Assembly (NCBI GenBank): GCA_019449595.1
Contig: JAGRPL010000007.1
Location: 26,789 to 90,788 of the forward strand
Length of the DNA: 64,000 nucleotides
Reading direction: 5' to 3'
Origin: Rhodoferax sp.
GTDB lineage: Bacteria; Pseudomonadota; Gammaproteobacteria; Burkholderiales; Burkholderiaceae_C
In this document: positions 8,810 to 17,743 of the stretch, piece after piece
How positions within the stretch are numbered: the stretch's first letter is position 1
Layout: the number at the start of each line of letters is the position of its first letter
Program-made: the position numbers and the translations under genes
The notes under the pieces: generated by a model
Told to the model about the DNA's origin: nothing
Database searches by the model: none
Seen by the model: the letters and a program-made list of their open reading frames with translations, nothing else

Positions 8810-9525
8810 TGTACACAGCCAAAGGGCAGCTGGATCGCACCGCCCTGATCAAGCAATACCAGCCACTGGTGCGCCGGTTGGCCCACCACATGATGGCCAA
8901 GTTGCCACCCAGCGTGGAAGTGGACGACCTGATCCAGGTGGGGCTGATCGGCCTGTCTGATGCCCTGTCCCGCTTTGAGTCCTCCCAGGGCGTGCAGTTC
9001 GAAACTTTTGCCACCCAGCGCATTCGGGGCGCCATGCTTGACGAATTGCGGGGAAATGACTGGATGTCGCGCAGTTCGCGCAAAAGCCAGAAAGACATTG
9101 AAGTCGTTCTGCGGCGCTTGGAGCACCGCCTGGGCCGCAGCCCGGCCGAGTCGGAAATCGCCACCGAACTGGGCATGAGCCTGGCAGATTACCAGAGCCT
9201 GCTGGGCAAGGTGCGGGGCACCCAACTGGTGTACCTGGAAGACATGAGCCGGGGCAACGAAGACGACGACACCTTCCTGGACCGCCATGTCGCCGACAGC
9301 GACGCCGATCCCATGAACATGCTGCGCGACCAGCGTCTGCGTGAATCCCTGGTGGCAGCCATCAAGGGCCTGCCCGAGCGGGAGCAGTACATCATGAGCA
9401 TGTACTACGAGCAGGACATGAATCTCAAGGAAATTGCCGCCGTACTCGATATCACCGAGTCCCGCGTGTGCCAGCTGCACAGCCAGTCCATCGCCCGCCT
9501 GCGGGCCAAGATGCGCTCACATTAA
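8809..9525 (+). CDS. fliA: Flagellar sigma factor FliA (sigma-28)
   Basis: RNA polymerase sigma factor for late (class III) flagellar genes; it is held inactive by FlgM until the hook is complete. The 238 residues carry region 2 (VDDLIQVGLIGLSDAL; FETFATQRIRGAMLDELR), region 3 and region 4 with a helix-turn-helix (MNLKEIAAVLDITESRVCQLH). The ATG at 8809 follows AGGGAG at 8797-8802 and overlaps the previous stop (TGATG). A TTG one codon upstream is ignored. The last gene of the flhB operon. Confidence 0.98.
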   Translation: MYTAKGQLDRTALIKQYQPLVRRLAHHMMAKLPPSVEVDDLIQVGLIGLSDALSRFESSQGVQFETFATQRIRGAMLDELRGNDWMSRSSRKSQKDIEVVLRRLEHRLGRSPAESEIATELGMSLADYQSLLGKVRGTQLVYLEDMSRGNEDDDTFLDRHVADSDADPMNMLRDQRLRESLVAAIKGLPEREQYIMSMYYEQDMNLKEIAAVLDITESRVCQLHSQSIARLRAKMRSH

Positions 9526-9542
9526 ATACCAATGACGTGAAA

Positions 9543-9568
9543 CCGGGATGAACGGGCTGCCATCCCGG
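9543..9568. terminator. Palindrome between convergent fliA and flgN
   Basis: CCGGGATG (9543-9550) and CATCCCGG (9561-9568) are perfect 8-bp inverted arms around a ten-base loop. The element lies in the 61-base gap between the convergent ends of fliA and flgN. It lacks a T-run on either strand, so termination activity is plausible but unproved. Confidence 0.45.
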
Positions 9569-9586
9569 CAGCCCGCGTCGGCCACC

Positions 9587-9967
9587 TCAGGCCGAGAGCA
9601 CGGTCGTGAAGGCGCCCGCTTGCCGCGCACCGCTGCCGTAGCGGCTGTGGTCGGCATAGGTCGCTTTGGGAGCGGTAGGCACCACCAGCTGCAGCGCCTG
9701 TTCCACATAGGCCGACTGGCGCAGGAGACTTTCACGCAGGGCAGGAAACCCCTGGGCCAGCGCCTTGACGCGCAGGACCCGGCTCGCAGCCCCCGGACCG
9801 CCTGGCTCCATGCTGTCCATCATCTGCACGAACTGCACAGCCAATTGCTGCAACGTGGCGCTACCGGACTGCAGCGAGGCTATATCGCCCTCCGCCACAG
9901 CGACGAAAACCTCCTTGAACTGCTGTTCAAGGAGGTCCAGTTGGTGATCTACCAAAGAATGTGACAT
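9587..9967 (-). CDS. flgN: Flagellar export chaperone FlgN
   Basis: Helical chaperone for the hook-filament junction proteins FlgK and FlgL (126 residues, typical length). The sequence is almost wholly helical (LVDHQLDLLEQQFKEVFVAV at the N-terminus) with no membrane or enzymatic motif. Assignment rests on its length and on its place directly after flgM. I chose the ATG at 9967, with AAGG nearby, over an upstream start that would add ten unlikely residues. It is expected to be co-transcribed with flgM. Confidence 0.88.
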   Translation of the reverse strand: MSHSLVDHQLDLLEQQFKEVFVAVAEGDIASLQSGSATLQQLAVQFVQMMDSMEPGGPGAASRVLRVKALAQGFPALRESLLRQSAYVEQALQLVVPTAPKATYADHSRYGSGARQAGAFTTVLSA

Positions 9968-10006
9968 GTCAGGGCCCTTGCACTTGGTTAGGTGCACAGG
10001 CCCGAC

Positions 10007-10339
10007 TCAACGCGTGGTTCGGTTGAGCATTTCCTGTGCGTTGGACAACAATTTGTCGGCGATGGCTTCCGGATTGACCACATAGGTCCCATCCTGGATG
10101 GCGGCACGCACGCTTGCGACTTTCTGGGTGTCGATATCGGCAGCCTCGTTGCGGCTGGATTTCTCCAGACCCCGGGCGGCCGTGGATACGGTAACGGCGA
10201 CCCCGGCAGAGCGGGTGCTTTGCGCAGCATTGGCTCCCGCTGCCGCAGCTGCACTGCCTCCTTGCGCCGATTTCTGGGCTGCAGGTGACTGGCTCTGGGT
10301 GACGGAAGCCGGAATATCTGAAGGTTGACCTATTTTCAT
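10007..10339 (-). CDS. flgM: Anti-sigma-28 factor FlgM
   Basis: FlgM binds FliA and is exported through the finished hook, which releases late gene expression. The 110 residues start MKIGQPSDIP, have a long low-complexity Ala/Ser/Gln-rich middle, and end in the helical FliA-binding part (DIDTQKVASVRAAIQDGTY, then ADKLLSNAQEM). The ATG at 10339 has GGAG six bases upstream. The TTG at 10351 lies just beyond that site and is rejected. A consensus sigma-28 promoter lies upstream at 10382-10408, so FliA controls synthesis of its own inhibitor. Confidence 0.96.
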   Translation of the reverse strand: MKIGQPSDIPASVTQSQSPAAQKSAQGGSAAAAAGANAAQSTRSAGVAVTVSTAARGLEKSSRNEAADIDTQKVASVRAAIQDGTYVVNPEAIADKLLSNAQEMLNRTTR

Positions 10340-10381
10340 CGTGCTCTCCAAAACTACGGTACGCGTAGCCTCGTACGATTG

Positions 10382-10408
10382 TTATCGGCACCATCATGGC
10401 TGACTTTA
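10382..10408 (-). promoter_or_regulatory. Sigma-28 (FliA) promoter of flgMN
   Basis: On the minus strand the -35 is TAAAGTCA (10408-10401), then an 11-base spacer, then a perfect -10 GCCGATAA (10389-10382). The FliA consensus is TAAAGTTT-N11-GCCGATAA, so 14 of 16 positions match with exact spacing. It points into flgM, whose start is about 40 bases downstream, and lies between flgA and flgM. Confidence 0.93.
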
Positions 10409-10433
10409 GAACTATTTGCACAAAATTTTGGGG

Positions 10434-11177
10434 CTAAAGGTCGATTTTGACTGTACGAGTATCCAGTACTACACCCGATGTCACCCGCCCGTTGTCCATG
10501 CGTACGCGGGCAATCTCCCCCACCACACCGGCCGACAGCGCCTGGGCGTCGGACGAAATCTGAAACCCGGTGCCTTGTGCCACCACCCGAACCTGGGCGC
10601 CCGCCTGAAACACCTGGGCTGGCTTGACCATCCCCTGACGCAAGGTCTGTCCGGTGGTCAGCAACCGGGTTGCGACCTGCCCGACCCACAGGGACCGGTC
10701 CCGCAGCACCGGGCTCATGTCTTCCGCCCAGTTCACCTCCGCCTCCACCAGATCGTTCTCGGTCAGGACCGCGCCCGACGGCACAGGGCTCTTGACCACC
10801 CAGGCGGGTCCATACGCATTCACCGTCACGGGCAGGGTGACATTCCATCGGCTCACGCCATCCACGCAGCGCAGGCCGACCCGGGTACGCCCCCACAGCC
10901 TCGAACCCGGTGGCAGATACGGCTCAATATTGCCGCAGGCTGCCAATTTCAGCCGGCTGTCCAGGCTGCCAACCGTCACGTCCATGCGCAAGCCCGCAAC
11001 ACCGGCGGGCTGGGCCGCGGCGGCCGCGTTGCGCAGCCAGCTTTGCGTCATCGCCTGCAAGTCAGGCGCGGGCGCCCCTTGGGCGCAGGCCGCGCCGGCG
11101 GCAAAAACCGCGCCCACCCAGCAAACGGCGGCAGCACACCGGCTCAGGAAGGAACGGGGTTGAGTCAGACAGGACAT
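10434..11177 (-). CDS. flgA: P-ring assembly chaperone FlgA
   Basis: Periplasmic chaperone for assembly of the FlgI P-ring around the rod. The 247 residues start with a signal peptide (hydrophobic core CAAAVCWVGAVFAAGAACA, cleavage after about residue 33). The C-terminal SAF-like domain contains SGAVLTENDLVEAEVNW and LRQGMVKPAQVFQAGAQVRV, typical of FlgA. The ATG has GGAGA upstream. It is divergent from flgB and separated from flgM by the sigma-28 promoter. Confidence 0.95.
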   Translation of the reverse strand: MSCLTQPRSFLSRCAAAVCWVGAVFAAGAACAQGAPAPDLQAMTQSWLRNAAAAAQPAGVAGLRMDVTVGSLDSRLKLAACGNIEPYLPPGSRLWGRTRVGLRCVDGVSRWNVTLPVTVNAYGPAWVVKSPVPSGAVLTENDLVEAEVNWAEDMSPVLRDRSLWVGQVATRLLTTGQTLRQGMVKPAQVFQAGAQVRVVAQGTGFQISSDAQALSAGVVGEIARVRMDNGRVTSGVVLDTRTVKIDL

Positions 11178-11396
11178 GGTGCATCTCCAAGTATGGCGGC
11201 CCGGTCACGAACACCGCGCGACCCGAGCCTTCCAGCCAGACAACTATAGGCCGCCGTCTCCCGGCAAAACCCCCCAAATGCACCGTTTTCCCCCCTGTAT
11301 TCCCGTGCTAAAAAATTAAAGCTTTTCCCATAATTGCCCCACGTCGAACCGTTTGCCCCCACTCGCAGTGTTCGATACCCGACCCAAAGGTGATCT
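11178..11396. other. Divergent flgA/flgB intergenic region
   Basis: This 219-base gap must hold the promoters for flgA (minus) and for the flgB-L operon (plus). The part next to flgB is AT-rich (CTAAAAAATTAAAGCTTTTC, then CCATAATTG). TAAAGCTT-N11-GCCCCACG at about 11317-11343 has FliA spacing but a poor -10, so a FlhDC-activated sigma-70 promoter is more likely. I cannot place FlhDC boxes with confidence. Confidence 0.5.
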
Positions 11397-11837
11397 ATGT
11401 TTGCCAATTTGACCAACGCGCTGGACTTTCAATCGAAAGCCTTGGTGCTGCGCGCCGAACGCCAACGCGTCATCGCCAGCAACATCGCCAACGCCGATAC
11501 GCCCGGCTACGCGGGTCGGGACTTCAATTTTCACGAGGCCCTGAGCGCCGCCACCGGAGAAAGCTCGTCGCTATCCCTGGCCCCCAGCGCACCCTCTGGC
11601 AATTCCGCGGGCGGCCTCACCAACGCGCGGCACATCCCGCTGCAGGCCAGCACCACCAGCTTGGGAACCTCCAAACTGGACTACACGGCGCAGACACAAC
11701 CGGCCATGGACGGCAACAGCGTCGACATGGACCGGGAGCGCGCCAACTTCGTGGACAACTCGGTCCGGTATGAAGCAACCCTGCGCTTTATTAACGGCCA
11801 GTCCAAGACGATCTTGAGCGCCATTCAAGGCCAGTAA
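11397..11837 (+). CDS. flgB: Flagellar proximal rod protein FlgB
   Basis: First rod subunit above the MS-ring and export gate (146 residues). The conserved N-terminal rod motif RQRVIASNIANADTPGYAGR is present and the C-terminal coiled segment (DNSVRYEATLRFINGQSKTI) completes the rod-type D0 domain. The ATG follows AAAGGTGAT. It opens the flgBCDEFGHIJKL operon and flgC follows 30 bases later. Confidence 0.97.
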   Translation: MFANLTNALDFQSKALVLRAERQRVIASNIANADTPGYAGRDFNFHEALSAATGESSSLSLAPSAPSGNSAGGLTNARHIPLQASTTSLGTSKLDYTAQTQPAMDGNSVDMDRERANFVDNSVRYEATLRFINGQSKTILSAIQGQ

Positions 11838-11867
11838 CGCCTGATTCAGCGCCAACGGAGCCACACC

Positions 11868-12272
11868 ATGTCCATGTTTTCCATCTTCAACGTATCCGGC
11901 AGCGCCGTCAGCGCGCAGGCACAGCGGCTCAACGTCGTGGCCAGCAATCTGGCCAACGCCGATGCGGTGGCCGGCCCCGATGGCCAGGGCTACAAAAGCC
12001 GGCAGGTGGTGTTTGAAACCGTTCCCATGGGGTCCGATGCATCGTCCGGCGTACGTGTCAACGCCATCCAGGAAAGCAATGCGCCCCTGCATCGCGTGCA
12101 CAACCCCTCCCACCCCTCCGCCGATGCGGAAGGCTATGTCACCCAGTCCAACGTCAACCCCGTGGAAGAAATGGTCAACATGATTTCTGCCTCGCGGTCT
12201 TACCAGAACAACGTCGAGGTCATGAACACGGCAAAAACGCTGCTGCTCAAGACCCTTCAAATGGGCCAGTAA
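11868..12272 (+). CDS. flgC: Flagellar proximal rod protein FlgC
   Basis: Rod subunit (134 residues) with the N-terminal motif RLNVVASNLANADAV and the C-terminal NVNPVEEMVNMISASRSYQN helix shared by axial proteins. Both ends are expected to pack as the D0 coiled coil of the rod. It lies between flgB and flgD in the standard order. Confidence 0.97.
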   Translation: MSMFSIFNVSGSAVSAQAQRLNVVASNLANADAVAGPDGQGYKSRQVVFETVPMGSDASSGVRVNAIQESNAPLHRVHNPSHPSADAEGYVTQSNVNPVEEMVNMISASRSYQNNVEVMNTAKTLLLKTLQMGQ

Positions 12273-12288
12273 CCCAGGGAGCACCTAG

Positions 12289-12945
12289 ATGACCACCAGC
12301 GTTAGCAGCACCACCAGCAGTACCGCCCTGACGTCCTCGACGTCCCAGAAGACCGCGCAAACCACCGCAGATGCGCAGCAGGACCGTTTCCTGAAACTCC
12401 TGGTTGCCCAACTGAACAACCAGGACCCCATGAACCCCATGGACAACGCCCAGATGACCAGTCAGATGGCGCAGATCAACACCGTTTCGGGCATCCAGCA
12501 ACTCAATGAGACCGTGAAATCTCTGTCCAGCCAGTTTGCAGGAATGCAGATGCTGCAGGGCGCCGCCCTCGTAGGCAAGAGCGTCCTGGTGGAATCCAAT
12601 ACCCTGACCATCAAGAACGGCGTAGCGGCCGGAGCCGTCAGCCTCGACAGCAACGCCGACACCATCTCGGTCCAGGTCCTGTCGCCCGGCGGGCAGGTTC
12701 TGGACAAGTTCGAACTGGGTGCACAAGGCGCCGGCCTGCACGGCTTCACATGGGATGCCTCCAATTACCAGGGTACCGGCAGCCCCACGTTCAAGATCAC
12801 CGCTTCGCTGAAAGGCACCGCGGTGCCTACCACCGCGCTGGCACTGGATTCCGTCGTGGCCGTCGGCACCAAGGACGGCAACCTGTCCCTGGAACTCGCC
12901 GGCCGCGATGCCGTTGCCTACAGCGACGTGCGCTCCATTTTGTAA
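12289..12945 (+). CDS. flgD: Hook-capping protein FlgD
   Basis: Scaffold protein that sits on the growing hook and guides FlgE assembly; it is absent from the finished flagellum. The 218 residues begin with a Ser/Thr-rich export segment, then the conserved LVAQLNNQDPMNPMD motif (about 38-52), and an Ig/tudor-like C-terminal part with VQVLSPGGQVLDKFELG and the LHGFTWDG-like LHGFTWDA. It follows flgC by 16 bases. Confidence 0.97.
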   Translation: MTTSVSSTTSSTALTSSTSQKTAQTTADAQQDRFLKLLVAQLNNQDPMNPMDNAQMTSQMAQINTVSGIQQLNETVKSLSSQFAGMQMLQGAALVGKSVLVESNTLTIKNGVAAGAVSLDSNADTISVQVLSPGGQVLDKFELGAQGAGLHGFTWDASNYQGTGSPTFKITASLKGTAVPTTALALDSVVAVGTKDGNLSLELAGRDAVAYSDVRSIL

Positions 12946-12987
12946 CACCGAACAACACCCGATCACCGCAACACAGAGGAACACACC

Positions 12988-14238
12988 ATGAGCTTTCAAA
13001 CAGGTCTCTCCGGATTGAATGCCTCCAGCAAAAGCCTGGACGTCATCGGCAACAACATTGCCAACGCCAACACGGTGGGCATGAAGTCCTCCCGCACCGA
13101 GTTTGCGGATTTGGTCGCATCGACCCTGGGCACCAGCGGCGGCGGCACGGGCGCAGGCATCGGGGTGTCCGTTGCCACCATCGCTCAGCAATTCTCCCAA
13201 GGCAACATCAGCATCACGGGCAACAGCCTGGATGTGGCCATCAATGGCGGTGGCTTCTTCCAGCTCACGCAGCCCGATGGCAGCATGGCCTACACCCGCG
13301 ACGGCCAGTTCAAGATGGACAAGAACGGCTACATCATCACCAACACCGGCGCCAACGTGATGGGCTACCCCACCGATCTGGTAGGCAACGCCACCAGCAT
13401 CACCACGCAGAAGATGCAGGTTCCTACGGGCGCCCCCATCGCGGCGCAGGCTACCAGCAACATCACGGCGGAATTCAACCTGGACGCACGCGCCAAGATT
13501 GCCGCCAGCGTCGTCCCGCCCACCCCGCTGACCACCTACGGCACATCGGTCACCGTCTTCGATTCGCAGGGTGTGGCCATTCCCGTCAACCTGTATTTCA
13601 CCAAAGTCACCCCGGCAACGGCCGGAACGGACCAATGGGACGTGTACGACGGAGCGACCCCCCCAGCCAAGGTTGGCGCCTTGATATTCAATGCAAGCGG
13701 CGCGTTGACCGGGACCACGGACGGCGCGGGCGCAGCCACGGCGTTGGGGCAAATTCCCCTGACGATCACCCCGGCCGCCCCCAGCATCGTGCCGCCGTTC
13801 AGCGTCACGGCCAACGTGTCAAAGGCGACCGAATACGGCTCGGCCTTCAATGTGTCCAATCTGACGCAGGACGGCTATACCTCGGGTGAACTGGTCGGCG
13901 TCAACATCGACCCCTCCGGCGTCATCACCACCCGCTACTCCAACGGACAGACCCAGGCCCGCGGCAAGATTGCACTGGCCGACTTCCGCAACGTGCAGGG
14001 TTTGGCACCGGTAGGCAGCGGCACCTATCTGGAAACGTTTGCCTCCGGACAGAGCGTTCTGGGCTCTGCAGGGATCGGCAAATTTGGCGAGCTGCGCTCC
14101 GGCGCCCTGGAAGAGTCCAACGTGGACCTGACCGGTGAACTGGTCAACATGATGACCGCCCAGCGCAACTACCAGGCCAACGCGCAGACCATCAAGACCC
14201 AGGACCAGATCATGTCGACCCTGGTCAACCTGCGTTAA
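12988..14238 (+). CDS. flgE: Flagellar hook protein FlgE
   Basis: Main subunit of the hook (416 residues, similar to 403 in Salmonella). The N-terminal axial motif SLDVIGNNIANANTVG, the GGGFFQL and YTRDGQF strands of the D1 domain, and the C-terminal ELVNMMTAQRNYQANAQTIK helix are all present. The middle, roughly 150-290, is Thr/Ala/Pro-rich and is the variable surface domain. AGAGGAAC precedes the ATG. Confidence 0.97.
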   Translation: MSFQTGLSGLNASSKSLDVIGNNIANANTVGMKSSRTEFADLVASTLGTSGGGTGAGIGVSVATIAQQFSQGNISITGNSLDVAINGGGFFQLTQPDGSMAYTRDGQFKMDKNGYIITNTGANVMGYPTDLVGNATSITTQKMQVPTGAPIAAQATSNITAEFNLDARAKIAASVVPPTPLTTYGTSVTVFDSQGVAIPVNLYFTKVTPATAGTDQWDVYDGATPPAKVGALIFNASGALTGTTDGAGAATALGQIPLTITPAAPSIVPPFSVTANVSKATEYGSAFNVSNLTQDGYTSGELVGVNIDPSGVITTRYSNGQTQARGKIALADFRNVQGLAPVGSGTYLETFASGQSVLGSAGIGKFGELRSGALEESNVDLTGELVNMMTAQRNYQANAQTIKTQDQIMSTLVNLR

Positions 14239-14254
14239 CCCGGAGTAGCTCACC

Positions 14255-14995
14255 ATGGACCGCCTCATCTACACGGCAATGACAGGTGCCAACGCGGCCG
14301 CCAGCCGCCAGGCGGTCCTGTCCAACAACCTGGCCAACGCCTCCACCAACGGGTTCCGCGCCGAAATGGCCACCTACCGGGCCGTGCCACTGCGCGGCGA
14401 TGGCGCCACAACCCGGGTCTTTGCCCTGGAAGCCACCGCCGGCTACCTGGACACCCCCGGCGCAGCCCAGCGCACCGACCGTAGCATGGACGCCATGACG
14501 ACCGGCAACGCATGGTTTTCCGTGCAGGGACTCGACGGCACGGAAGCCTACACCCGCAACGGCCACTTTGATGTGTCGCCGGACGGCACCCTGGTCACGG
14601 ACAGCGGACTGCCGGTGCTGGCCAACGGGGGCTCCCCGATCACCGTACCCGCCGGCGCCGAGCTCTCCATTGGCCACGATGGCAACATCAGCGCCAAGGT
14701 CGGCAACCAGCCCGCCAACACCATCGGACGCCTGAAAATGGTGACCCCGACCGCCGACGACCCCATCAAACGCAGTGACGACGGACTGTTCCGCTCCGTG
14801 TCCGGCGACCCGCTCAACGCCGATGAAAACGCCCGGCTGCAGGTCGGCGCACTGGAAGGCTCCAACGTCAACCCCATCGAGACCATGGTGGGCATGATCC
14901 AGACCGCACGCCAGTTTGAAGCGCAGATGCGCTTGATGCAATCGGCCGAGTCCAACGACCGCTCAGCCGGACAACTGCTCGGCCTGCAAGGCTAA
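14255..14995 (+). CDS. flgF: Flagellar rod protein FlgF
   Basis: Rod subunit of 246 residues. It begins MDRLIYTAMTGANAAASRQ, the usual FlgF opening, followed by LSNNLANASTNGFRAE, WFSVQGLDGTEAYTRNG and the C-terminal VNPIETMVGMIQTARQFE helix. It is related to FlgG and is its immediate upstream neighbour, as in most flagellar operons. Confidence 0.96.
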   Translation: MDRLIYTAMTGANAAASRQAVLSNNLANASTNGFRAEMATYRAVPLRGDGATTRVFALEATAGYLDTPGAAQRTDRSMDAMTTGNAWFSVQGLDGTEAYTRNGHFDVSPDGTLVTDSGLPVLANGGSPITVPAGAELSIGHDGNISAKVGNQPANTIGRLKMVTPTADDPIKRSDDGLFRSVSGDPLNADENARLQVGALEGSNVNPIETMVGMIQTARQFEAQMRLMQSAESNDRSAGQLLGLQG

Positions 14996-15034
14996 GCCCC
15001 CACCCGACGCACGCAACCACTACGGAAATTTGCC

Positions 15035-15817
15035 ATGATCAACTCACTGTGGATATCGAAAACCGGCATGGAAGCCCAGCAAATGCAGCTGGACGTCATC
15101 TCCAACAACCTGGCCAACGTATCGACCAACGGTTTCAAGAAATCGCACGCGGTCTTCGAAGACCTGATGTACCAGAACCTGCGCCAGGTCGGCTCCAATA
15201 CGTCGGAGCAGTCCACGTTGCCCACCGGCCTGCAGGTGGGCCTGGGAGTTCGCACCGTGGCCACCAGCCGCAATTTCTCGCAGGGCAACCTGCAGCAGAC
15301 CGGCAACAACCTGGACGTGGCGATCCAGGGCAACGGCTTTTTCCAGCTCACCATGCCAGACGGAACCACCGGCTATACCCGTGACGGCGCCTTCCAGATC
15401 GACAACCAGGGGCGCCTGGTGACCTCCGGCGGCCTGCCCGTGGCCAGCGGCATTACCGTTCCCAGCAACGCTACCAGCGTCACGGTCGGCGCGGATGGCG
15501 CCGTCTCGGCCACCATTCCCGGCGCCACAGCGCCGCAGCCCATTGGCACCATCACACTGGCCGGCTTCATCAACCCGGCCGGCCTGGAGCCCAAGGGGCA
15601 GAACATCTACGCCGAAACAGCCGCGTCCGGCCAGCCCAACGCGGCCACGGCCGGCACCAACGGAATGGGCTCCCTGATGCAGGGGTTTGTGGAAACCTCC
15701 AACGTCAACGTGGTGCAGGAGCTGGTAACCATGATCCAGACCCAGCGCGCCTACGAGATGAACTCCAAGGCCATCCAGACCTCGGACCAGATGCTGCAGA
15801 AACTCGGCCAACTGTGA
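15035..15817 (+). CDS. flgG: Flagellar distal rod protein FlgG
   Basis: Distal rod subunit (260 residues, identical in length to Salmonella FlgG). It starts [20 protein letters not shown], then [17 protein letters not shown]. The FlgG-specific N-terminal insert is present ([13 protein letters not shown]) and the protein ends with the [20 protein letters not shown] helix. It passes through the LP-ring bushing encoded by the next two genes. Confidence 0.98.
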   Translation: MINSLWISKTGMEAQQMQLDVISNNLANVSTNGFKKSHAVFEDLMYQNLRQVGSNTSEQSTLPTGLQVGLGVRTVATSRNFSQGNLQQTGNNLDVAIQGNGFFQLTMPDGTTGYTRDGAFQIDNQGRLVTSGGLPVASGITVPSNATSVTVGADGAVSATIPGATAPQPIGTITLAGFINPAGLEPKGQNIYAETAASGQPNAATAGTNGMGSLMQGFVETSNVNVVQELVTMIQTQRAYEMNSKAIQTSDQMLQKLGQL

Positions 15818-15825
15818 GGCGCGCC

Positions 15826-16533
15826 ATGCACGATTTCCGTTTCCCGGCCGGCGCACTGCGCACCGGCGTGCTGGTGGCCGCCGTCAGCCTGCTGTGCAGT
15901 GCCTGCCAGCAGCTACCGCAAAAGGCGGTGGTGGACTTTGCCGAACCCAAGGCCAGCCCGATTCCCGCACAGTCCGGCGCCATGGCCCGGCCTGCCACGG
16001 GCAGCCTGTTCCAGTCGGTGGGCTACCGGCCGTCCTTCGAAGACCGCCGCGCCCGCAACGTGGGCGACACCGTCACCATCCTGATCGTGGAAAACGTGAC
16101 CGCAAGCCAGAAGTCCACCTCCACGGTCAACCGCAATACGTCCATCGACTCCAACATCACAGCCCTGCCGGACCAGACGCTGGCAGGCCTGTCCAAACTC
16201 GGTGTCGGCGCCACCACCAACAACAATTTCTCGGGCAAGGGCGGAACCGAAAGCGCCAACACCTTTACCGGTTCCATCACGGCAACGGTCATGGAAGTCC
16301 TGCCCAACGGCCACATGGTGGTCACGGGTGAAAAACAGATTGGCGTGAACCAGAACGTCGACGTGTTGCGCTTCTCGGGCACCGTGGACCCCCGCCTGGT
16401 GCAGGCCGGTGGCGTCGTGAACTCGACCCAGGTCGCCAATGTCCGGGTAGAGTCCCGCGGACGGGGTGCCCAGGGCGAAGCCCAGACAGTTGGCTGGTTA
16501 TCCCGGTTCTTTTTGAGCTTTCAGCCGTTCTAA
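15826..16533 (+). CDS. flgH: Flagellar L-ring lipoprotein FlgH
   Basis: Outer-membrane ring around the rod (235 residues). The signal peptide ends in LLCSACQQ. The Cys is a plausible lipid-attachment residue, although the Cys at -3 is not the usual lipobox residue. The conserved RARNVGDTVTILI, QKSTSTVNRNT and NGHMVVTGEKQI segments follow. I chose the ATG at 15826, with GAGG at 15816-15819, over a GTG at 15814 that overlaps flgG. Confidence 0.95.
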   Translation: MHDFRFPAGALRTGVLVAAVSLLCSACQQLPQKAVVDFAEPKASPIPAQSGAMARPATGSLFQSVGYRPSFEDRRARNVGDTVTILIVENVTASQKSTSTVNRNTSIDSNITALPDQTLAGLSKLGVGATTNNNFSGKGGTESANTFTGSITATVMEVLPNGHMVVTGEKQIGVNQNVDVLRFSGTVDPRLVQAGGVVNSTQVANVRVESRGRGAQGEAQTVGWLSRFFLSFQPF

Positions 16534-16599
16534 AGTTATCCAGAATAGTGCCGAGGGGTAACCGATCCAGTTGGGTCGACCCGAAGGAATACTCAGCAC

Positions 16600-17742
16600 A
16601 TGAATACCTGGACTACTCTGGCAATCCGCACCGGCCTCCGGCACTGGGGTCAGCTGTGTCTGGCGCTGTGCCTGGCCACTTCGGGGCTGGCACACGCTAC
16701 CCGCATCAAGGAAGTGGCCTCCATTGAAGGCGTTCGCAGCAACCAGCTGACCGGATTTGGCCTGGTGGTGGGCCTGGACGGCACCGGCGACCAGACCACG
16801 CAGATGCCCTACACCACCCAGGGCCTGAACAACTACATGCAGCAGCTGGGTCTGACGCTGTCCCCCGCGTCGCTTGCCCAATTGCAGATGAAAAACGTGG
16901 CCGCCGTGCTGGTCACCGCGCAGTTGCCCGCCTTTGCCCGGCCGGGCCAGCTGCTGGACATCAACGTCTCCTCCCTGGGCAACGCCAAGTCGCTCAAGGG
17001 CGGCACCCTGATCGCCACACCGCTCAAGGGCGCCGATGGCGAGGTCTATGCCTTGGCACAGGGCAATCTGATCGTGGCCGGTGCAGGTGCCGCCGCAGGT
17101 GGCAGCAAGGTTCAGGTGAACCACCTGAGCGCCGGACGCATCCCCGACGGCGCCCAGGTGGAACGTGCCGTGCCGACCTCCCTGCAAGAGGGCTCCAGCG
17201 TCAACCTGAGTCTCAATGCCTCCGACTTCCAGACCGCGCACCGAGTCGCCCAGGCGGTCAACCGCCGGTTTGGCGAAGGCGTGGCCCGGGCCCTGGATGG
17301 CCGCACCGTGCAGGTGCAGGCCCCCCCCAACCCCGATGCCCGCGTCAGCTTCCTGGCCGAAATGGAAGAGCTGCCGGTACAGCCCTCGGTGGCCGCGGCC
17401 AAAGTCATCATCAATTCCCGCACCGGCTCCATCGTGCTCAACCAGGCCGTTTCCCTGGGCGCCTGTGCCATTGCCCACGGCAACCTGTCGGTCAGCATCT
17501 CGTCCACCCCCGTCATCAGCCAGCCCAATGCGTTTTCGGGTGGTCAGACCGTGGTGCAGGAAAAGTCCAATATCGAAATCAAGCAGGAGGCCGGCAAACT
17601 CATCCAGGTGCCCGCCTCCGCCCAATTGGCCGATGTGGTGAAGGCCCTGAACGCGCTGGGGGCCACGCCGCAAGACCTGCTGGCCATCCTGCAGGCCATC
17701 AAGGCGGCGGGAGCCCTCAACGCCGAGCTGGAGGTCATCTGA
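16600..17742 (+). CDS. flgI: Flagellar P-ring protein FlgI
   Basis: Periplasmic ring protein bound to peptidoglycan (380 residues). A Sec signal peptide ends near residue 33 (SGLAHA). The mature part has the family hallmarks KEVASIEGVRSNQLTGFGLV, GLDGTGDQTTQ and FARPGQLLDINVSSLGNAKS, and the C-terminal NALGATPQDLLAILQAIKAAGAL. Assembly should need FlgA, encoded divergently nearby. flgJ starts one base after its stop. Confidence 0.98.
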   Translation: MNTWTTLAIRTGLRHWGQLCLALCLATSGLAHATRIKEVASIEGVRSNQLTGFGLVVGLDGTGDQTTQMPYTTQGLNNYMQQLGLTLSPASLAQLQMKNVAAVLVTAQLPAFARPGQLLDINVSSLGNAKSLKGGTLIATPLKGADGEVYALAQGNLIVAGAGAAAGGSKVQVNHLSAGRIPDGAQVERAVPTSLQEGSSVNLSLNASDFQTAHRVAQAVNRRFGEGVARALDGRTVQVQAPPNPDARVSFLAEMEELPVQPSVAAAKVIINSRTGSIVLNQAVSLGACAIAHGNLSVSISSTPVISQPNAFSGGQTVVQEKSNIEIKQEAGKLIQVPASAQLADVVKALNALGATPQDLLAILQAIKAAGALNAELEVI

Positions 17743-17743
17743 C

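Noticed and set aside
11317..11343. TAAAGCTT-N11-GCCCCACG before flgB as a sigma-28 promoter
   Set aside because: Spacing fits but only about half of the -10 matches. flgB is normally an early FlhDC-controlled gene.
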